Assembly: GCF_032854445.1 (NCBI RefSeq)
Contig: NC_088305.1
Coordinates: forward strand, 16,001,606-16,065,605
DNA: 64,000 nucleotides
From: Liolophura sinensis
Taxonomy: Eukaryota; Mollusca; Polyplacophora; Chitonida; Chitonidae
Direction of reading: 5' to 3'
The notes under the pieces were generated by a model. The model saw nothing but the letters and a program-made list of their open reading frames with translations. It was not told where the DNA came from and did no database searches. Below are positions 11,597-24,935 of this stretch, in pieces. The position numbers and the translations under genes were made by a program. Position 1 is the stretch's first letter. Each line of letters opens with the position of its first letter.

Positions 11597-14440
11597 AATT
11601 TGCAATTTTTCAACAACTGGAGATGCCTGGCCCAATTGAGCAACTTTTGGCACCTTACTGATGTGGGTCAGTGTTTAATTGTTCTTTTTACAGCAGACTA
11701 TATCAAGTACCTTGTGTTTTTTATATACAAATGGTGTGGTTTTTTAACATGTAGATAAAGACATTGAGTTTGTCTTTCACTTAGAAGTAAAACAGTTGCT
11801 GGATGAGTTAAATGGGCTTGGCCCAAAGATTTGACGTCTTCTGGGCTACCGAAGGGCACATAACTTATAATCAAAAGTTAAATATAGCAATGACCAGTCG
11901 CGATGGTACATTGTAAATGTAGCCGATTTCAATTAGCAAAAAGATCAGGCAAAAATCCAAAAGTGGAAAAACTGTTCCAATGCTGCTGGTAAGAGGCTAA
12001 TCCGACGTACTTTGTGACGAGAAATCAAATGGTGCAAACTGCGTTGCTGTCCGACCAATACTTTTGGCTGTAGCGACAATTGAATGAGCATTTATGTGAA
12101 AATCACGTGCCCAGCAACGGCTCTTACTCCATGGAAACCAATTAAATTTGCAATTTTTCAACAGCTGGAGATGCCTGGCCCAATTGCGCATCTTTTGGCA
12201 CCTTATTGATGTGGGTCAGTGTTCAATTCTACTTTTTACAGCAGACTGTATCAAGTACAAGTATTTGTTTTTTATATACAAATGGTGTGGTTTTTCAACA
12301 TGTAGATATTGAAATTGAGTTTGTCTTCGACTTAGAAGTAAAACAACTGCTGGATGAGTTAAATGGGCTTGGCCCAAAGATTTGGACGTCTTCTGGGCTA
12401 CCGAAGGGCACATAACTTATAATCAAAAGTTGAATATAGTAATAACCAGTCGCGATGGTACATTGTAAATGTAGCCGATTTCAATTAGCAAAAGGACCAG
12501 GGCAAAAATCCAAAAGTGGAAAAACTGTTCCAATGCTGCTGGTAAGAGGCTAATCCGACGTACTTTGTGACGAGAAATCGAATGGTGCAACTCCGTTGCT
12601 CTCCGACCAATACTTTTGGCTGTAGCGACAATTGAATGAGCATTTATGTGAAAATCACGTGCCTAGCAACGGCTCTTACTCCATGGAAACCAAGAAAATT
12701 TGCAATTTTTCAACAGCTGGAGATGCCTGGCCCAATTCCGCATCTTTTGGCACCTTACTGATGTGGGTCAGTGTTCAATTCTACTTTTTACAGCAGACTG
12801 TATCAAGTTCCTTGTGTTTTTTATATACAAATGGTGTGGTTTTTCAACATGTAGATAAAGACATTGAGTTTGTCTTCGACTTAGAAGTAAAACAACTGCT
12901 GGATGAGTTAAATGGGCTTGGCCCAAAGATTTGACGTCTTCTGGGCTACCGAAGGCCACATAACTTATTATCAAAAGTTGAATATAGTAATGACCAGTCG
13001 AGATGGTACATTGTAAATGTAGCCGATTTCAATTAGCAAAAGGACCAGGCAAAAATCCAAAAGTGGAAAAACTGTTCCAATGCTGCTGGTAAGAGGCTAA
13101 TCCGACGTACTTAGTGACGAGAAATCGAATGGAGCAAACCGCGGTGCTCTCCGACCAATACTTTTGGCTGTAGCAAATGAGCATTTATGTGAAAATCACG
13201 TGCCCAGCAAAGGCTCTTACTCCATGGAAACCAAGGAAATTTGCCATTTTTCAACAGCTGGAGATGCCTGTCCCAATTGCGCATCTTTTGGCACCTTATT
13301 GATGTGGGTCAGTGTTCAATTGTACTTTTTACAGCAGACTGTATCAAGTACCTTGTGTTTTTCATATACAAATGGTGTGGTTTTTCAACATGTAGATAAA
13401 GACATTGAGTTTGTTTTCGACTTAGAAGTAAGACAATTGCTGGATGAGTTAAATGGGCTTGGCCCAAAGATTTGACGTCTTCTGGGCTACCGAAGGGCAC
13501 ATAACTTATAATCAAAAGTTAAATATAGCAATGACCAGTCTCGATGGTACATTGTAAATGTAGCCAATTTCAATTAGCAAAAAGATCAGGCAAAAATCCA
13601 AAAGTGGAAAAACTGTTTAAATGCTGCTGGTAAGAGGCTAATCCGACGTACTTTGTGACGAGAAATCGAATGGTGCAAACCGCGTTGCTGTCCGACCAAT
13701 ACTTTTGGCTGTAGCGACAATTGAATGAGAATTTATGTGAAAATCACGTGCCCAGCAACGGCTCTTACTCCATGGAAACCAAGGAAATTTGCAATTTTTC
13801 AACAGCTGGAGATGCCTGGCCCAATTCCGAATCTTTTGGCACCTTATTGATGTGGGTCAGTGTTCAATTCTACTTTTTACAGCAGACTGTATCAAGTACC
13901 TTGTGTTTTTTATATACAAATGGTGTGGTTTTTCAACATGTAGATAAAGACATTGAGTTTATTTTCGACTTAGAAGTAAAACAAACGCTGGATGAGTTAA
14001 ATGGGCTTGGCCCAAAGATTTGACGTCTTCTGGGCTACCGAAAAGCACATAACTTATAATCAAAAGTTGAATATAGTAATGACCAGTCGCGATGGTACAT
14101 AGTAAATGTAGCCGATTTCAATTAGCAAAAAGACCAGGCAAAAATCCAAAAGTGGAAAAACTGTTCCAATGCTGCTGGTAAGAGGCTAATCCGACGTACT
14201 TTGTGACGAGAAATCGAATGGAGCAAACTGCGGTGCTCTCCGACCAATACTTTTGGCTGTAGCGACATATGAATGAGCATTTATGTGAAAATCACGTGCC
14301 CAGCAAAGGCTCTTACTCCATGGAAACCAAGGAAATTTGCAATTTTTCAACAGCTGGAGATGCCTGGCCCAATTGCGCATCTTTTGGCACCTTATTGATG
14401 TGGGTCAGTGTTCAATTGTACTTTTTACAGCAGACTGTAT
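11597..14440 (+). repeat. 8-mer duplication block, copy B (partner 7216-10059)
   Basis: This is the second copy of the block above. The left junction is just after the ACCACGG variant at about 11591, where the CAACAACTGGAG form begins. The same left flank recurs at about 17068, but there it is followed by CAACAGCTGGAG. So the whole 11597-17074 stretch looks like material inserted at this point by duplication of 7216-11597. Confidence 0.88.
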
Positions 14441-15535
14441 CAAGTACCTTGTGTTTTTCATATACAAATGGTGTGGTTTTTCAACATGTAGATAAAGACA
14501 TTGAGTTTGTTTTCGACTTAGAAGTAAGACAATTGCTGGATGAGTTAAATGGGCTTGGCCCAAAGATTTGACGTCTTCTGGGCTACCGAAGGGCACATAA
14601 CTTATAATCAAAAGTTAAATATAGCAATGACCAGTCTCGATGGTACATTGTAAATGTAGCCAATTTCAATTAGCAAAAAGATCAGGCAAAAATCCAAAAG
14701 TGGAAAAACTGTTTAAATGCTGCTGGTAAGAGGCTAATCCGACGTACTTTGTGACGAGAAATCGAATGGTGCAAACCGCGTTGCTGTCCGACCAATACTT
14801 TTGGCTGTAGCGACAATTGAATGAGAATTTATGTGAAAATCACGTGCCCAGCAACGGCTCTTACTCCATGGAAACCAAGGAAATTTGCAATTTTTCAACA
14901 GCTGGAGATGCCTGGCCCAATTCCGAATCTTTTGGCACCTTATTGATGTGGGTCAGTGTTCAATTCTACTTTTTACAGCAGACTGTATCAAGTACCTTGT
15001 GTTTTTTATATACAAATGGTGTGGTTTTTCAACATGTAGATAAAGACATTGAGTTTATTTTCGACTTAGAAGTAAAACAAACGCTGGATGAGTTAAATGG
15101 GCTTGGCCCAAAGATTTGACGTCTTCTGGGCTACCGAAAAGCACATAACTTATAATCAAAAGTTGAATATAGTAATGACCAGTCGCGATGGTACATAGTA
15201 AATGTAGCCGATTTCAATTAGCAAAAAGACCAGGCAAAAATCCAAAAGTGGAAAAACTGTTCCAATGCTGCTGGTAAGAGGCTAATCCGACGTACTTTGT
15301 GACGAGAAATCGAATGGAGCAAACTGCGGTGCTCTCCGACCAATACTTTTGGCTGTAGCGACATATGAATGAGCATTTATGTGAAAATCACGTGCCCAGC
15401 AAAGGCTCTTACTCCATGGAAACCAAGGAAATTTGCAATTTTTCAACAGCTGGAGATGCCTGGCCCAATTGCGCATCTTTTGGCACCTTATTGATGTGGG
15501 TCAGTGTTCAATTGTACTTTTTACAGCAGACTGTA
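13272..15535 (+). repeat. Tandem duplication of a two-monomer unit (offset 1096)
   Basis: Bases 13272-14439 match 14368-15535 at an offset of exactly 1096, two monomers. I saw no difference inside the match by eye. Shared markers are the TCATATAC variant, the CCGAATC variant, ACAAACGCTGG and GACATATGAATG. The left edge is a GTCCC/GGCCC difference near 13271; the right edge is TATCAAG against TATGAAG. It sits inside copy B and explains why that block is 1096 bp longer than copy A. Confidence 0.9.
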
Positions 15536-15763
15536 TGAAGTACCTTGTGTTTTTCATATACAAATGGTGTGGTTTTTCAACATGTAGATAAAGACATTGA
15601 GTTTGTTTTCGACTTAGAAGTAAGACAATTGCTGGATGAGTTAAATGGGCTTGGCCCAAAGATTTGACGTCTTCTGGGCTACCGAAGGGCACATAACTTA
15701 TAATCAAAAGTTAAATATAGCAATGACCAGTCTCGATGGTACATAGTAAATGTAGCCAATTTC

Positions 15764-18331
15764 AATTAGCAAAAAGATCAGGCAAAAATCCAAAAGTGGA
15801 AAAACTGTTTAAATGCTGCTGGTAAGAGGCTAATCCGACGTATTTTGTGACGAGAAATCGAATGGTGCAAACCGCGTTGCTCTCCGACCAATACTTTTGG
15901 CTGTAGCGACAATTGAATGAGAATTTATGTGAAAATCACGTGCCCAGCAAAGGCTCTTACTCCATGGAAACCAAGGAAATTTGCAATTTTTCAACAGCTG
16001 GAGATGCCTGGCCCAATTCCGCATCTTTTGGCACCCTATTGATGTGGGTCAGTGTTCAATTCTACTTTTTACAGCAGACTGTATCAAGTACCTTGTGTTT
16101 TTTATATACAAATGGTGTGGTTTTTCAACATGTAGATAAAGACATTGAGTTTGTCTTCGACTTAGAAGTAAAACAATTGCTGGATGAGTTAAATGGGCTT
16201 GGCCCAAATTTTTGACGTCTTCTGGCGTACGGAAGGGCACATAACTTATAATCAAAAGTTGAATATAATAATGACCAGTGGCGATGGTACGTTGTGAATT
16301 TAGCCGATTTCAATTAGCAAAAAGACCAGGCAAAAATCCAAAAGTGGAAAAACTGTTCCAATGCTGCTGGTAAGAGGCTAATCCGACGTACTTTGTGACG
16401 AGAAATCGAATGGTGCAAACCGCGTTGCTGTCCGACCAATACTTTTGGCTGTAGCGACAATTGAATGAGCATTTATGTGAAAATCACGTGCCCAGCAACG
16501 GCTCTTACTCCATGGAAACCAAGGAAATTTGCAATTTTTCAACAGCTAGAGATGCCTGGCCCAATTCCGCATCTTTTGGCACCTTATTGATGTGGGTCAG
16601 TATTTACTTGTACTTTTTACAGCAGACTGTATGAAGTACCTTGTGTTTTTTATATACAAATGGTGTGGTTTTTCAACATGTAGATAAAGACATTGAGTTT
16701 GTTTTCGACTTAGAAGTAAGACAATTCCTGGATGAGTTAAATGGGCTTGGCCCGAAGATTTGACGTCTTCTGGGCTACCGAAGGGCACATAACTTATAAT
16801 CAAAAGTTGAATATAGTAATGACCAGTCGAGATGGTACATTGTAAATGTAGCCGATTTCAATTAGCAAAAAGACCAGGCAAAAATCCAAAAGTGAAAAAA
16901 CTGTTCCAATGCTGCTGGTAAGAGGCTAATCCGACGTACTTTGTGACGAGAAATCGAATGGTGCAAACCGCGTTGCTGTCCGATCAATACTTTTGGCTGT
17001 AGCGACAATTGAATGAGCATTTATGTGAAAATCACGTGCCCAGCAACGGCTCTTACTCCATGGAAACCACGGAAATTTGCAATTTTTCAACAGCTGGAGA
17101 TGCCTGGCCCAATTCCGCATCTTTTGGCACCTTATTGATGTGGGTCAGTGTTCAATTCTACTTTTTACAGCAGACTGTATGAAGTACCTTGTGTTTTTTA
17201 TATACAAATGGTGTGGTTTTTCAACATGTAGATAAAGACATTGAGTTTGTCTTCGACTTAGAAGTAAAACAATTGCTGGATGAGTTAAATGGGCTTGGCC
17301 CAAATTTTTGACGTCTTCTGGCCTACGGAAGGGCACATAACTTATAATCAAAAGTTGAATATAATAATGACCAGTGGCGATGGTACGTTGTGAATTTAGC
17401 CGATTTCAATTAGCAAAAAGACCAGGCAAAAATCCAAAAGTGGAAAAACTGTTCCAATGCTGCTGGTAAGAGGCTAATCCGACGTACTTTGTGACGAGAA
17501 ATCGAATGGTGCAAACCGCGTTGCTGTCCGACCAATACTTTTGGCTGTAGCGACAATTGAATGAGCATTTATGTGAAAATCACGTGCCCAGCAACGGCTC
17601 TTACTCCATGGAAACCAAGGAAATTTGCAATTTTTCAACAACTGGAGATGCCTGGCCCAATTGCGCATCTTTTGGCACCTTATTGATGTGGGTCAGTATT
17701 TACTTGTACTTTTTACAGCAGACTGTATGAAGTACCTTGTGTTTTTTATATACAAATGGTGTGGTTTTTCAACATGTAGATAAAGACATTGAGTTTGTTT
17801 TCGACTTAGAAGTAAGACAATTCCTGGATGAGTTAAATGGGCTTGGCCCAAAGATTTGACGTCTTCTGGGCTACCGAAGGGCACATAACTTATAATCAAA
17901 AGTTGAATATAGTAATGACCAGTCGAGATGGTACATTGTAAATGTAGCCGATTTCAATTAGCAAAAAGACCAGGCAAAAATCCAAAAGTGGAAAAACTGT
18001 TCCAATGCTGCTGGTAAGAGGCTACTCCGACGTACTTTGTGACGAGAAATCGAATGGTGCAAACCGCGTTTCTCTCCGACCAATACTTTTGGCTGTAGCG
18101 ACAATTGAATGAGCATTTATGTGAAAATCACGTGCACAGCAAAGGCTCTTACTCCATGGAAACCAAATAAATTTGCAATTTTTCAACAGCTGGAAATGCC
18201 TGGCCCAATTGCGCATCTTTTGGCACCTTATTGATGTGGGTCAGTGTTCAATTGTACTTTTTACAGCAGACTGTATCAAGTACAAGTATTTGTTTTTTAT
18301 ATACAAATGGTGTGGTTTTTCAACATGTAGA
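15764..18331 (+). repeat. 10-mer-spaced block, middle copy (partners about 10.29-11.6 kb and 21251-23818)
   Basis: The stretch matches 21251-23818 at offset 5487. Its first part matches about 10287-11597 at offset 5477. All three copies carry the GCGTACGG marker monomer. The middle and right copies share a CAGCTAGAG change (near 16546 and 22033) that the left copy (11073) lacks, so those two are the closer pair. The right edge lies where GATATTGAAATT (18332) meets GATAAAGACATT (23819). Confidence 0.88.
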
Positions 18332-20489
18332 TATTGAAATTGAGTTTGTCTTCGACTTAGAAGTAAAACAATTGCTGGATGAGTTAAATGGGCTTGGCCC
18401 AAAGATTTGACGTCTTCTGGCCTACCGAACGGCACATAACTTATAATCAAAAGTTGAATATAATAATGACCAGTGGCGATGGTACGTTGTGAATTTAGCC
18501 GATTTCAATTAGCAAAAATACCAGGCAAAAATCCAAAAGTGGAAAAACTGTTCCAATGCTGCTGGTAAGAGGCTAATCCGACGTACTTTGTGACGAGAAA
18601 TCGAATGGTGCAAACCGCGTTGCTCTCCGACCAATACTTTTGGCTGTAGCGACAATTGAATGAGCATTTATGTGAAAATCACGTGCCTAGCAACGGCTCT
18701 TACTCCATGGAAACCAAGGAAATTTGCAATTTTTCAACAGCTGGAGATGCCTGGCCCAATTGCGCATCTTTTGGCACCTTATTGATGTGGGTCAGTATTT
18801 ACTTGTACTTTTTACAGCAGACTGTATGAAGTACCTTGTGTTTTTTATATACAAATGGTGTGGTTTTTCAACATGTAGATAAAGACATTGAGTTTGTTTT
18901 CCACTTAGAAGTAAGACAATTGCTGGATGAAATAAATGGGCTTGGCCCAAAGATTTGACGTCTTCTGGGCTACCGAAGGGCACATAACTTATAATCAAAA
19001 GTTGAATATAGTAATGACCAGTCGAGATGGTACATTGTAAATGTAGCCGATTTCAATTAGCAAAAAGACCAGGCAAAAATCCAAAAGTGGAAAAACTGTT
19101 CCAATGCTGCTGGTAAGAGGGTAATCCGACGTACTTTGTGACGAGAAATCGAATGGTGCAAACCGCGTTGATCTCCGACCAATACTTTTGGCTGTAGCGA
19201 CAATTGAATGAGCATTTATGTGAAAATCACGTGCCCAGCAATGGCTCTTACTCCATGGAAACCAAGGAAATTTGCAATTTTTCAACAGCTGGAGATGCCT
19301 GGCCCAATGCCGATACTTTTGGCACCTTATTGATGTGGGTCAGTGTTCAATTCTACTTTTTACAGCAGACTGTATGAAGTACCTTTTGTTTTTTATATAC
19401 AAATGGTGTGGTTTTTTAACATGTAGATAAAGACATTGAGTTTGTCTTCGACTTAGAAGTAAACCAGTTGCTGGATGAGTTAAATGGGCTTGGCCCAAAG
19501 ATTTGACGTCTTCTAGTCTATCGAAGGGCACATAACTTATAATCAAAAGTAAAATATAGCAATGACCAGTCGCGATGGTACATAGTAAATGTAGCCGATT
19601 TCAATTAGCAAAAAGATCAGGCAAAAATCCAAAAGTGGAAAAAACTGTTTAAATGCTGCTGGTAAGAGGCTAATCCGACGTACTTTGTGACGAGAAATCA
19701 AATGGTGCAAACTGCGTTGCTCTCCGACCAATACTTTTGGCTGTAGCGACAATTGAATGAGCATTTATGTGAAAATCACGTGCCCAGCAAAGGCTCTTAC
19801 TCCATGGAAACCAAGGAAATTTGCAATTTTTCAACAGCTGGAGATGCCTGGCCCAATTGCGCATCTTTTGGCACCTTATTGATGTGGGTCAGTATTCAAT
19901 TGTACTTTTTACAGCAGACTGTATCAAGTACCTTGTGTTTTTTATATACAAATGGTGTGGTTTTTCAACATGTAGATAAAGACATTGAGTTTGTTTTCGA
20001 CTTAGAAGTAAGACAATTGCTGGATGAGTTAAATGGGCTTGGCCGAAAGATTTGACGTCTTCTGGGCTACCGAAGAGCACATAACTTATAATCAAAAGTT
20101 GAATATAGTAATGACCAGTCGCGATGGTACATTGTAAATGTAGCCGATTTCAATTAGCAAAAAGACCAGGCAAAAATCCAAAAGTGGAAAAACTGTTCCA
20201 ATGCTGCTGGTAAGAGGCTAATCCGACGTACGTTGTGACGAGAAATCGAATGGTGCAAACCGCGTTGCTGTCCGACCAATACTTTTGGCTGTAGCGACAA
20301 TTGAATGAGCATTTATGTGAAAATCACGTGCCCAGCAAAGGCTCTTACTCCATGGAAACCAAGGAAATTTGCAATTTTTCAACAGCTGGAGATGCCTGGC
20401 CCAATTGCGCATCTTTTGGCACCTTATTGATGTGGGTGAGTGTTCAATTGTACTTTTTTCAGCAGACTGTATCAGGTACAAGTATTTGT

Positions 20490-21292
20490 TTTTTATATAC
20501 AAATGGTGTGGTTTTTCAACATGTAGATAAAGACATTGAGTTTGTTTTCGACTTAGAAGTAAGACAATTCCTGGATGAGTTAAATGGGCTTGGCCCGAAG
20601 ATTTGACGTCTTCTGGGCTACCGAAGGGCACATAACTTATAATCAAAAGTTGAATATAGTAATGACCAGTCGAGATGGTACATTGTAAATGTAGCCGATT
20701 TCAATTAGCAAAAAGACCAGGCAAAAATCCAAAAGTGAAAAAACTGTTCCAATGCTGCTGGTAAGAGGCTAATCCGACGTACTTTGTGACGAGAAATCGA
20801 ATGGTGCAAACCGCGTTGCTGTCCGATCAATACTTTTGGCTGTAGCGACAATTGAATGAGCATTTATGTGAAAATCACGTGCCCAGCAACGGCTCTTACT
20901 CCATGGAAACCACGGAAATTTGCAATTTTTCAACAACTGGAGATGCCTGGCCCAATTGAGCAACTTTTGGCACCTTACTGATGTGGGTCAGTGTTTAATT
21001 GTTCTTTTTACAGCAGACTATATCAAGTACCTTGTGTTTTTTATATACAAATGGTGTGGTTTTTTAACATGTAGATAAAGACATTGAGTTTGTCTTTCAC
21101 TTAGAAGTAAAACAGTTGCTGGATGAGTTAAATGGGCTTGGCCCAAAGATTTGACGTCTTCTGGGCTACCGAAGGGCACATAACTTATAATCAAAAGTTA
21201 AATATAGCAATGACCAGTCGCGATGGTACATTGTAAATGTAGCCGATTTCAATTAGCAAAAAGATCAGGCAAAAATCCAAAAGTGGAAAAAC
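20490..21292 (+). repeat. Short block copied from 11170-11972 (offset 9320)
   Basis: The block shares the ACAATTCCTGG, CCCGAAG, GTGAAAAAACTG, CCGATCAATAC, ACCACGG and TTGAGCAAC variants with 11170-11972. It carries the same junction between the ACCACGG monomer and the TTGAGCAAC monomer, so the copying took place after that junction had formed at about 11597. Confidence 0.82.
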
Positions 21293-23818
21293 TGTTTAAA
21301 TGCTGCTGGTAAGAGGCTAATCCGACGTATTTTGTGACGAGAAATCGAATGGTGCAAACCGCGTTGCTCTCCGACCAATACTTTTGGCTGTAGCGACAAT
21401 TGAATGAGAATTTATGTGAAAATCACGTGCCCAGCAAAGGCTCTTACTCCATGGAAACCAAGGAAATTTGCAATTTTTCAACAGCTGGAGATGCCTGGCC
21501 CAATTCCGCATCTTTTGGCACCCTATTGATGTGGGTCAGTGTTCAATTCTACTTTTTACAGCAGACTGTATCAAGTACCTTGTGTTTTTTATATACAAAT
21601 GGTGTGGTTTTTCAACATGTAGATAAAGACATTGAGTTTGTCTTCGACTTAGAAGTAAAACAATTGCTGGATGAGTTAAATGGGCTTGGCCCAAATTTTT
21701 GACGTCTTCTGGCGTACGGAAGGGCACATAACTTATAATCAAAAGTTGAATATAATAATGACCAGTGGCGATGGTACGTTGTGAATTTAGCCGATTTCAA
21801 TTAGCAAAAAGACCAGGCAAAAATCCAAAAGTGGAAAAACTGTTCCAATGCTGCTGGTAAGAGGCTAATCCGACGTACTTTGTGACGAGAAATCGAATGG
21901 TGCAAACCGCGTTGCTGTCCGACCAATACTTTTGGCTGTAGCGACAATTGAATGAGCATTTATGTGAAAATCACGTGCCCAGCAACGGCTCTTACTCCAT
22001 GGAAACCAAGGAAATTTGCAATTTTTCAACAGCTAGAGATGCCTGGCCCAATTCCGCATCTTTTGGCACCTTATTGATGTGGGTCAGTATTTACTTGTAC
22101 TTTTTACAGCAGACTGTATGAAGTACCTTGTGTTTTTTATATACAAATGGTGTGGTTTTTCAACATGTAGATAAAGACATTGAGTTTGTTTTCGACTTAG
22201 AAGTAAGACAATTCCTGGATGAGTTAAATGGGCTTGGCCCGAAGATTTGACGTCTTCTGGGCTACCGAAGGGCACATAACTTATAATCAAAAGTTGAATA
22301 TAGTAATGACCAGTCGAGATGGTACATTGTAAATGTAGCCGATTTCAATTAGCAAAAAGACCAGGCAAAAATCCAAAAGTGAAAAAACTGTTCCAATGCT
22401 GCTGGTAAGAGGCTAATCCGACGTACTTTGTGACGAGAAATCGAATGGTGCAAACCGCGTTGCTGTCCGATCAATACTTTTGGCTGTAGCGACAATTGAA
22501 TGAGCATTTATGTGAAAATCACGTGCCCAGCAACGGCTCTTACTCCATGGAAACCACGGAAATTTGCAATTTTTCAACAGCTGGAGATGCCTGGCCCAAT
22601 TCCGCATCTTTTGGCACCTTATTGATGTGGGTCAGTGTTCAATTCTACTTTTTACAGCAGACTGTATGAAGTACCTTGTGTTTTTTATATACAAATGGTG
22701 TGGTTTTTCAACATGTAGATAAAGACATTGAGTTTGTCTTCGACTTAGAAGTAAAACAATTGCTGGATGAGTTAAATGGGCTTGGCCCAAATTTTTGACG
22801 TCTTCTGGCCTACGGAAGGGCACATAACTTATAATCAAAAGTTGAATATAATAATGACCAGTGGCGATGGTACGTTGTGAATTTAGCCGATTTCAATTAG
22901 CAAAAAGACCAGGCAAAAATCCAAAAGTGGAAAAACTGTTCCAATGCTGCTGGTAAGAGGCTAATCCGACGTACTTTGTGACGAGAAATCGAATGGTGCA
23001 AACCGCGTTGCTGTCCGACCAATACTTTTGGCTGTAGCGACAATTGAATGAGCATTTATGTGAAAATCACGTGCCCAGCAACGGCTCTTACTCCATGGAA
23101 ACCAAGGAAATTTGCAATTTTTCAACAACTGGAGATGCCTGGCCCAATTGCGCATCTTTTGGCACCTTATTGATGTGGGTCAGTATTTACTTGTACTTTT
23201 TACAGCAGACTGTATGAAGTACCTTGTGTTTTTTATATACAAATGGTGTGGTTTTTCAACATGTAGATAAAGACATTGAGTTTGTTTTCGACTTAGAAGT
23301 AAGACAATTCCTGGATGAGTTAAATGGGCTTGGCCCAAAGATTTGACGTCTTCTGGGCTACCGAAGGGCACATAACTTATAATCAAAAGTTGAATATAGT
23401 AATGACCAGTCGAGATGGTACATTGTAAATGTAGCCGATTTCAATTAGCAAAAAGACCAGGCAAAAATCCAAAAGTGGAAAAACTGTTCCAATGCTGCTG
23501 GTAAGAGGCTACTCCGACGTACTTTGTGACGAGAAATCGAATGGTGCAAACCGCGTTTCTCTCCGACCAATACTTTTGGCTGTAGCGACAATTGAATGAG
23601 CATTTATGTGAAAATCACGTGCACAGCAAAGGCTCTTACTCCATGGAAACCAAATAAATTTGCAATTTTTCAACAGCTGGAAATGCCTGGCCCAATTGCG
23701 CATCTTTTGGCACCTTATTGATGTGGGTCAGTGTTCAATTGTACTTTTTACAGCAGACTGTATCAAGTACAAGTATTTGTTTTTTATATACAAATGGTGT
23801 GGTTTTTCAACATGTAGA
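21251..23818 (+). repeat. 10-mer-spaced block, right copy (partner 15764-18331)
   Basis: This is the third occurrence of the block at about 5.48-kb spacing. It follows directly on 20490-21292, which copies a different place (11170-11972, offset 9320). The junction between the two sources lies around 21240-21295, where CTGTTTAAATG replaces CTGTTCCAATG. A composite of this kind is what an unequal crossover leaves. Confidence 0.87.
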
Positions 23819-24314
23819 TAAAGACATTGAGTTTGTCTTCGACTTAGAAGTAAAACAATTGCTGGATGAGTTAAATGGGCTTGGCCCAAAGATTTGACGT
23901 CTTCTTTGCTACCGAAGGGCACATAACTTATAATCAAAAGTTGAATATAGTAATGACCAGTCGCGATGGTACATAGTAAATGTAGCCGATTTCAATTAGC
24001 AAAAAGACGAGGCAAAAATCCAGAAGTGGAAAAACTGTTCCAATGCTGCTGGTAAGAGGCTAATCCGACTTATTTTGTGACGAGAAATCAAATGGTGCAA
24101 ACTGCGTTGCTCTCCGACCAATACTTTTGGCTGTAGCGACATATGAATGAGCATTTATGTGAAAATAACGTGCCCAGCAAAAACCCTTACTCCATGGAAA
24201 CCAAGGAAATTTGCAATTTTTCAACAACTGGAGATGCCTGGCCCAATTCCGCATCTTTTGGCACCTTATTGATGTGGGTCAGTATTCAATTCTACTTTTT
24301 ACAGCAGACTGTAT

Positions 24315-24935
24315 GAAGTACCTTGTGTTTTTTATATACAAATGGTGTGGTTTTTCAACATGTAGATAAAGACATTGAGTTTGTTTTCGACTTAGAAGTA
24401 AGACAATTGCTGGATGAGTTAAATGGGCTTGGCCCAAAGATTTGACGTCTTCTGGGCTACCGAAGAGCACATAACTTATAATCAAAAGTTGAATATAGTA
24501 ATGACCAGTCGCGATGGTACATTGTAAATGTAGCCGATTTCAATTAGCAAAAAGACCAGGCAAAAATCCAAAAGTGGAAAAACTGTTCCAATGCTGCTGG
24601 TAAGAGGCTAATCCGACGTACGTTGTGACGAGAAATCGAATGGGTGCAAACCGCGTTGCTGTCCGACCAATACTTTTGGCTGTAGCGACAATTGAATGAG
24701 CATTTATGTGAAAATCACGTGCCCAGCAACGGCTCTTACTCCATGGAAACCAAGGAAATTTGCAATTTTTCAACAGCTGGAGATGCCTGGCCCAATTGCG
24801 CATCTTTTGGCACCTTATTGATGTGGGTGAGTGTTCAATTGTACTTTTTTCAGCAGACTGTATCAAGTACAAGTATTTGTTTTTTATATACAAATGGTGT
24901 GGTTTTTCAACATGTAGATAAAGACATTGAGTTTG
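24315..24935 (+). repeat. Block shared with 19925-20545 and with about 58.9-59.6 kb
   Basis: The match to 19925-20545 is at offset 4390-4391 and shares the GAAGAGCAC variant, GACGTACGTTGTG, GGGTGAG and the six-T TTTTTTCAGCAG form. Part of it recurs near 59.4 kb, 34.6 kb away, with the same TTTTTTCAGCAG and ACAAATGCTGG variants. Confidence 0.75.

Larger units (their letters stand above)
7216..24240 (+). repeat. Array zone 2: nested near-identical duplications (phase points 14-44)
   Basis: Phase points: 7287, 7835, 8387, 8928, 9476, 10024, 10572, 11120, 11668, 12216, 12768, 13309, 13857, 14405, 14953, 15501, 16049, 16597, 17145, 17693, 18241, 18792, 19340, 19889, 20437, 20988, 21536, 22084, 22632, 23180, 23728. 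The zone shows 8-mer, 2-mer and 10-mer block duplications, described in separate entries. The marker copies with a GCGTACGG variant (10572, 16049, 21536) sit ten monomers apart; a related one is at 4547. The 541-bp class, with a 7-bp deletion before ATGAGCATT, occurs only here, starting at phase points 8387 and 12768. Confidence 0.92.
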
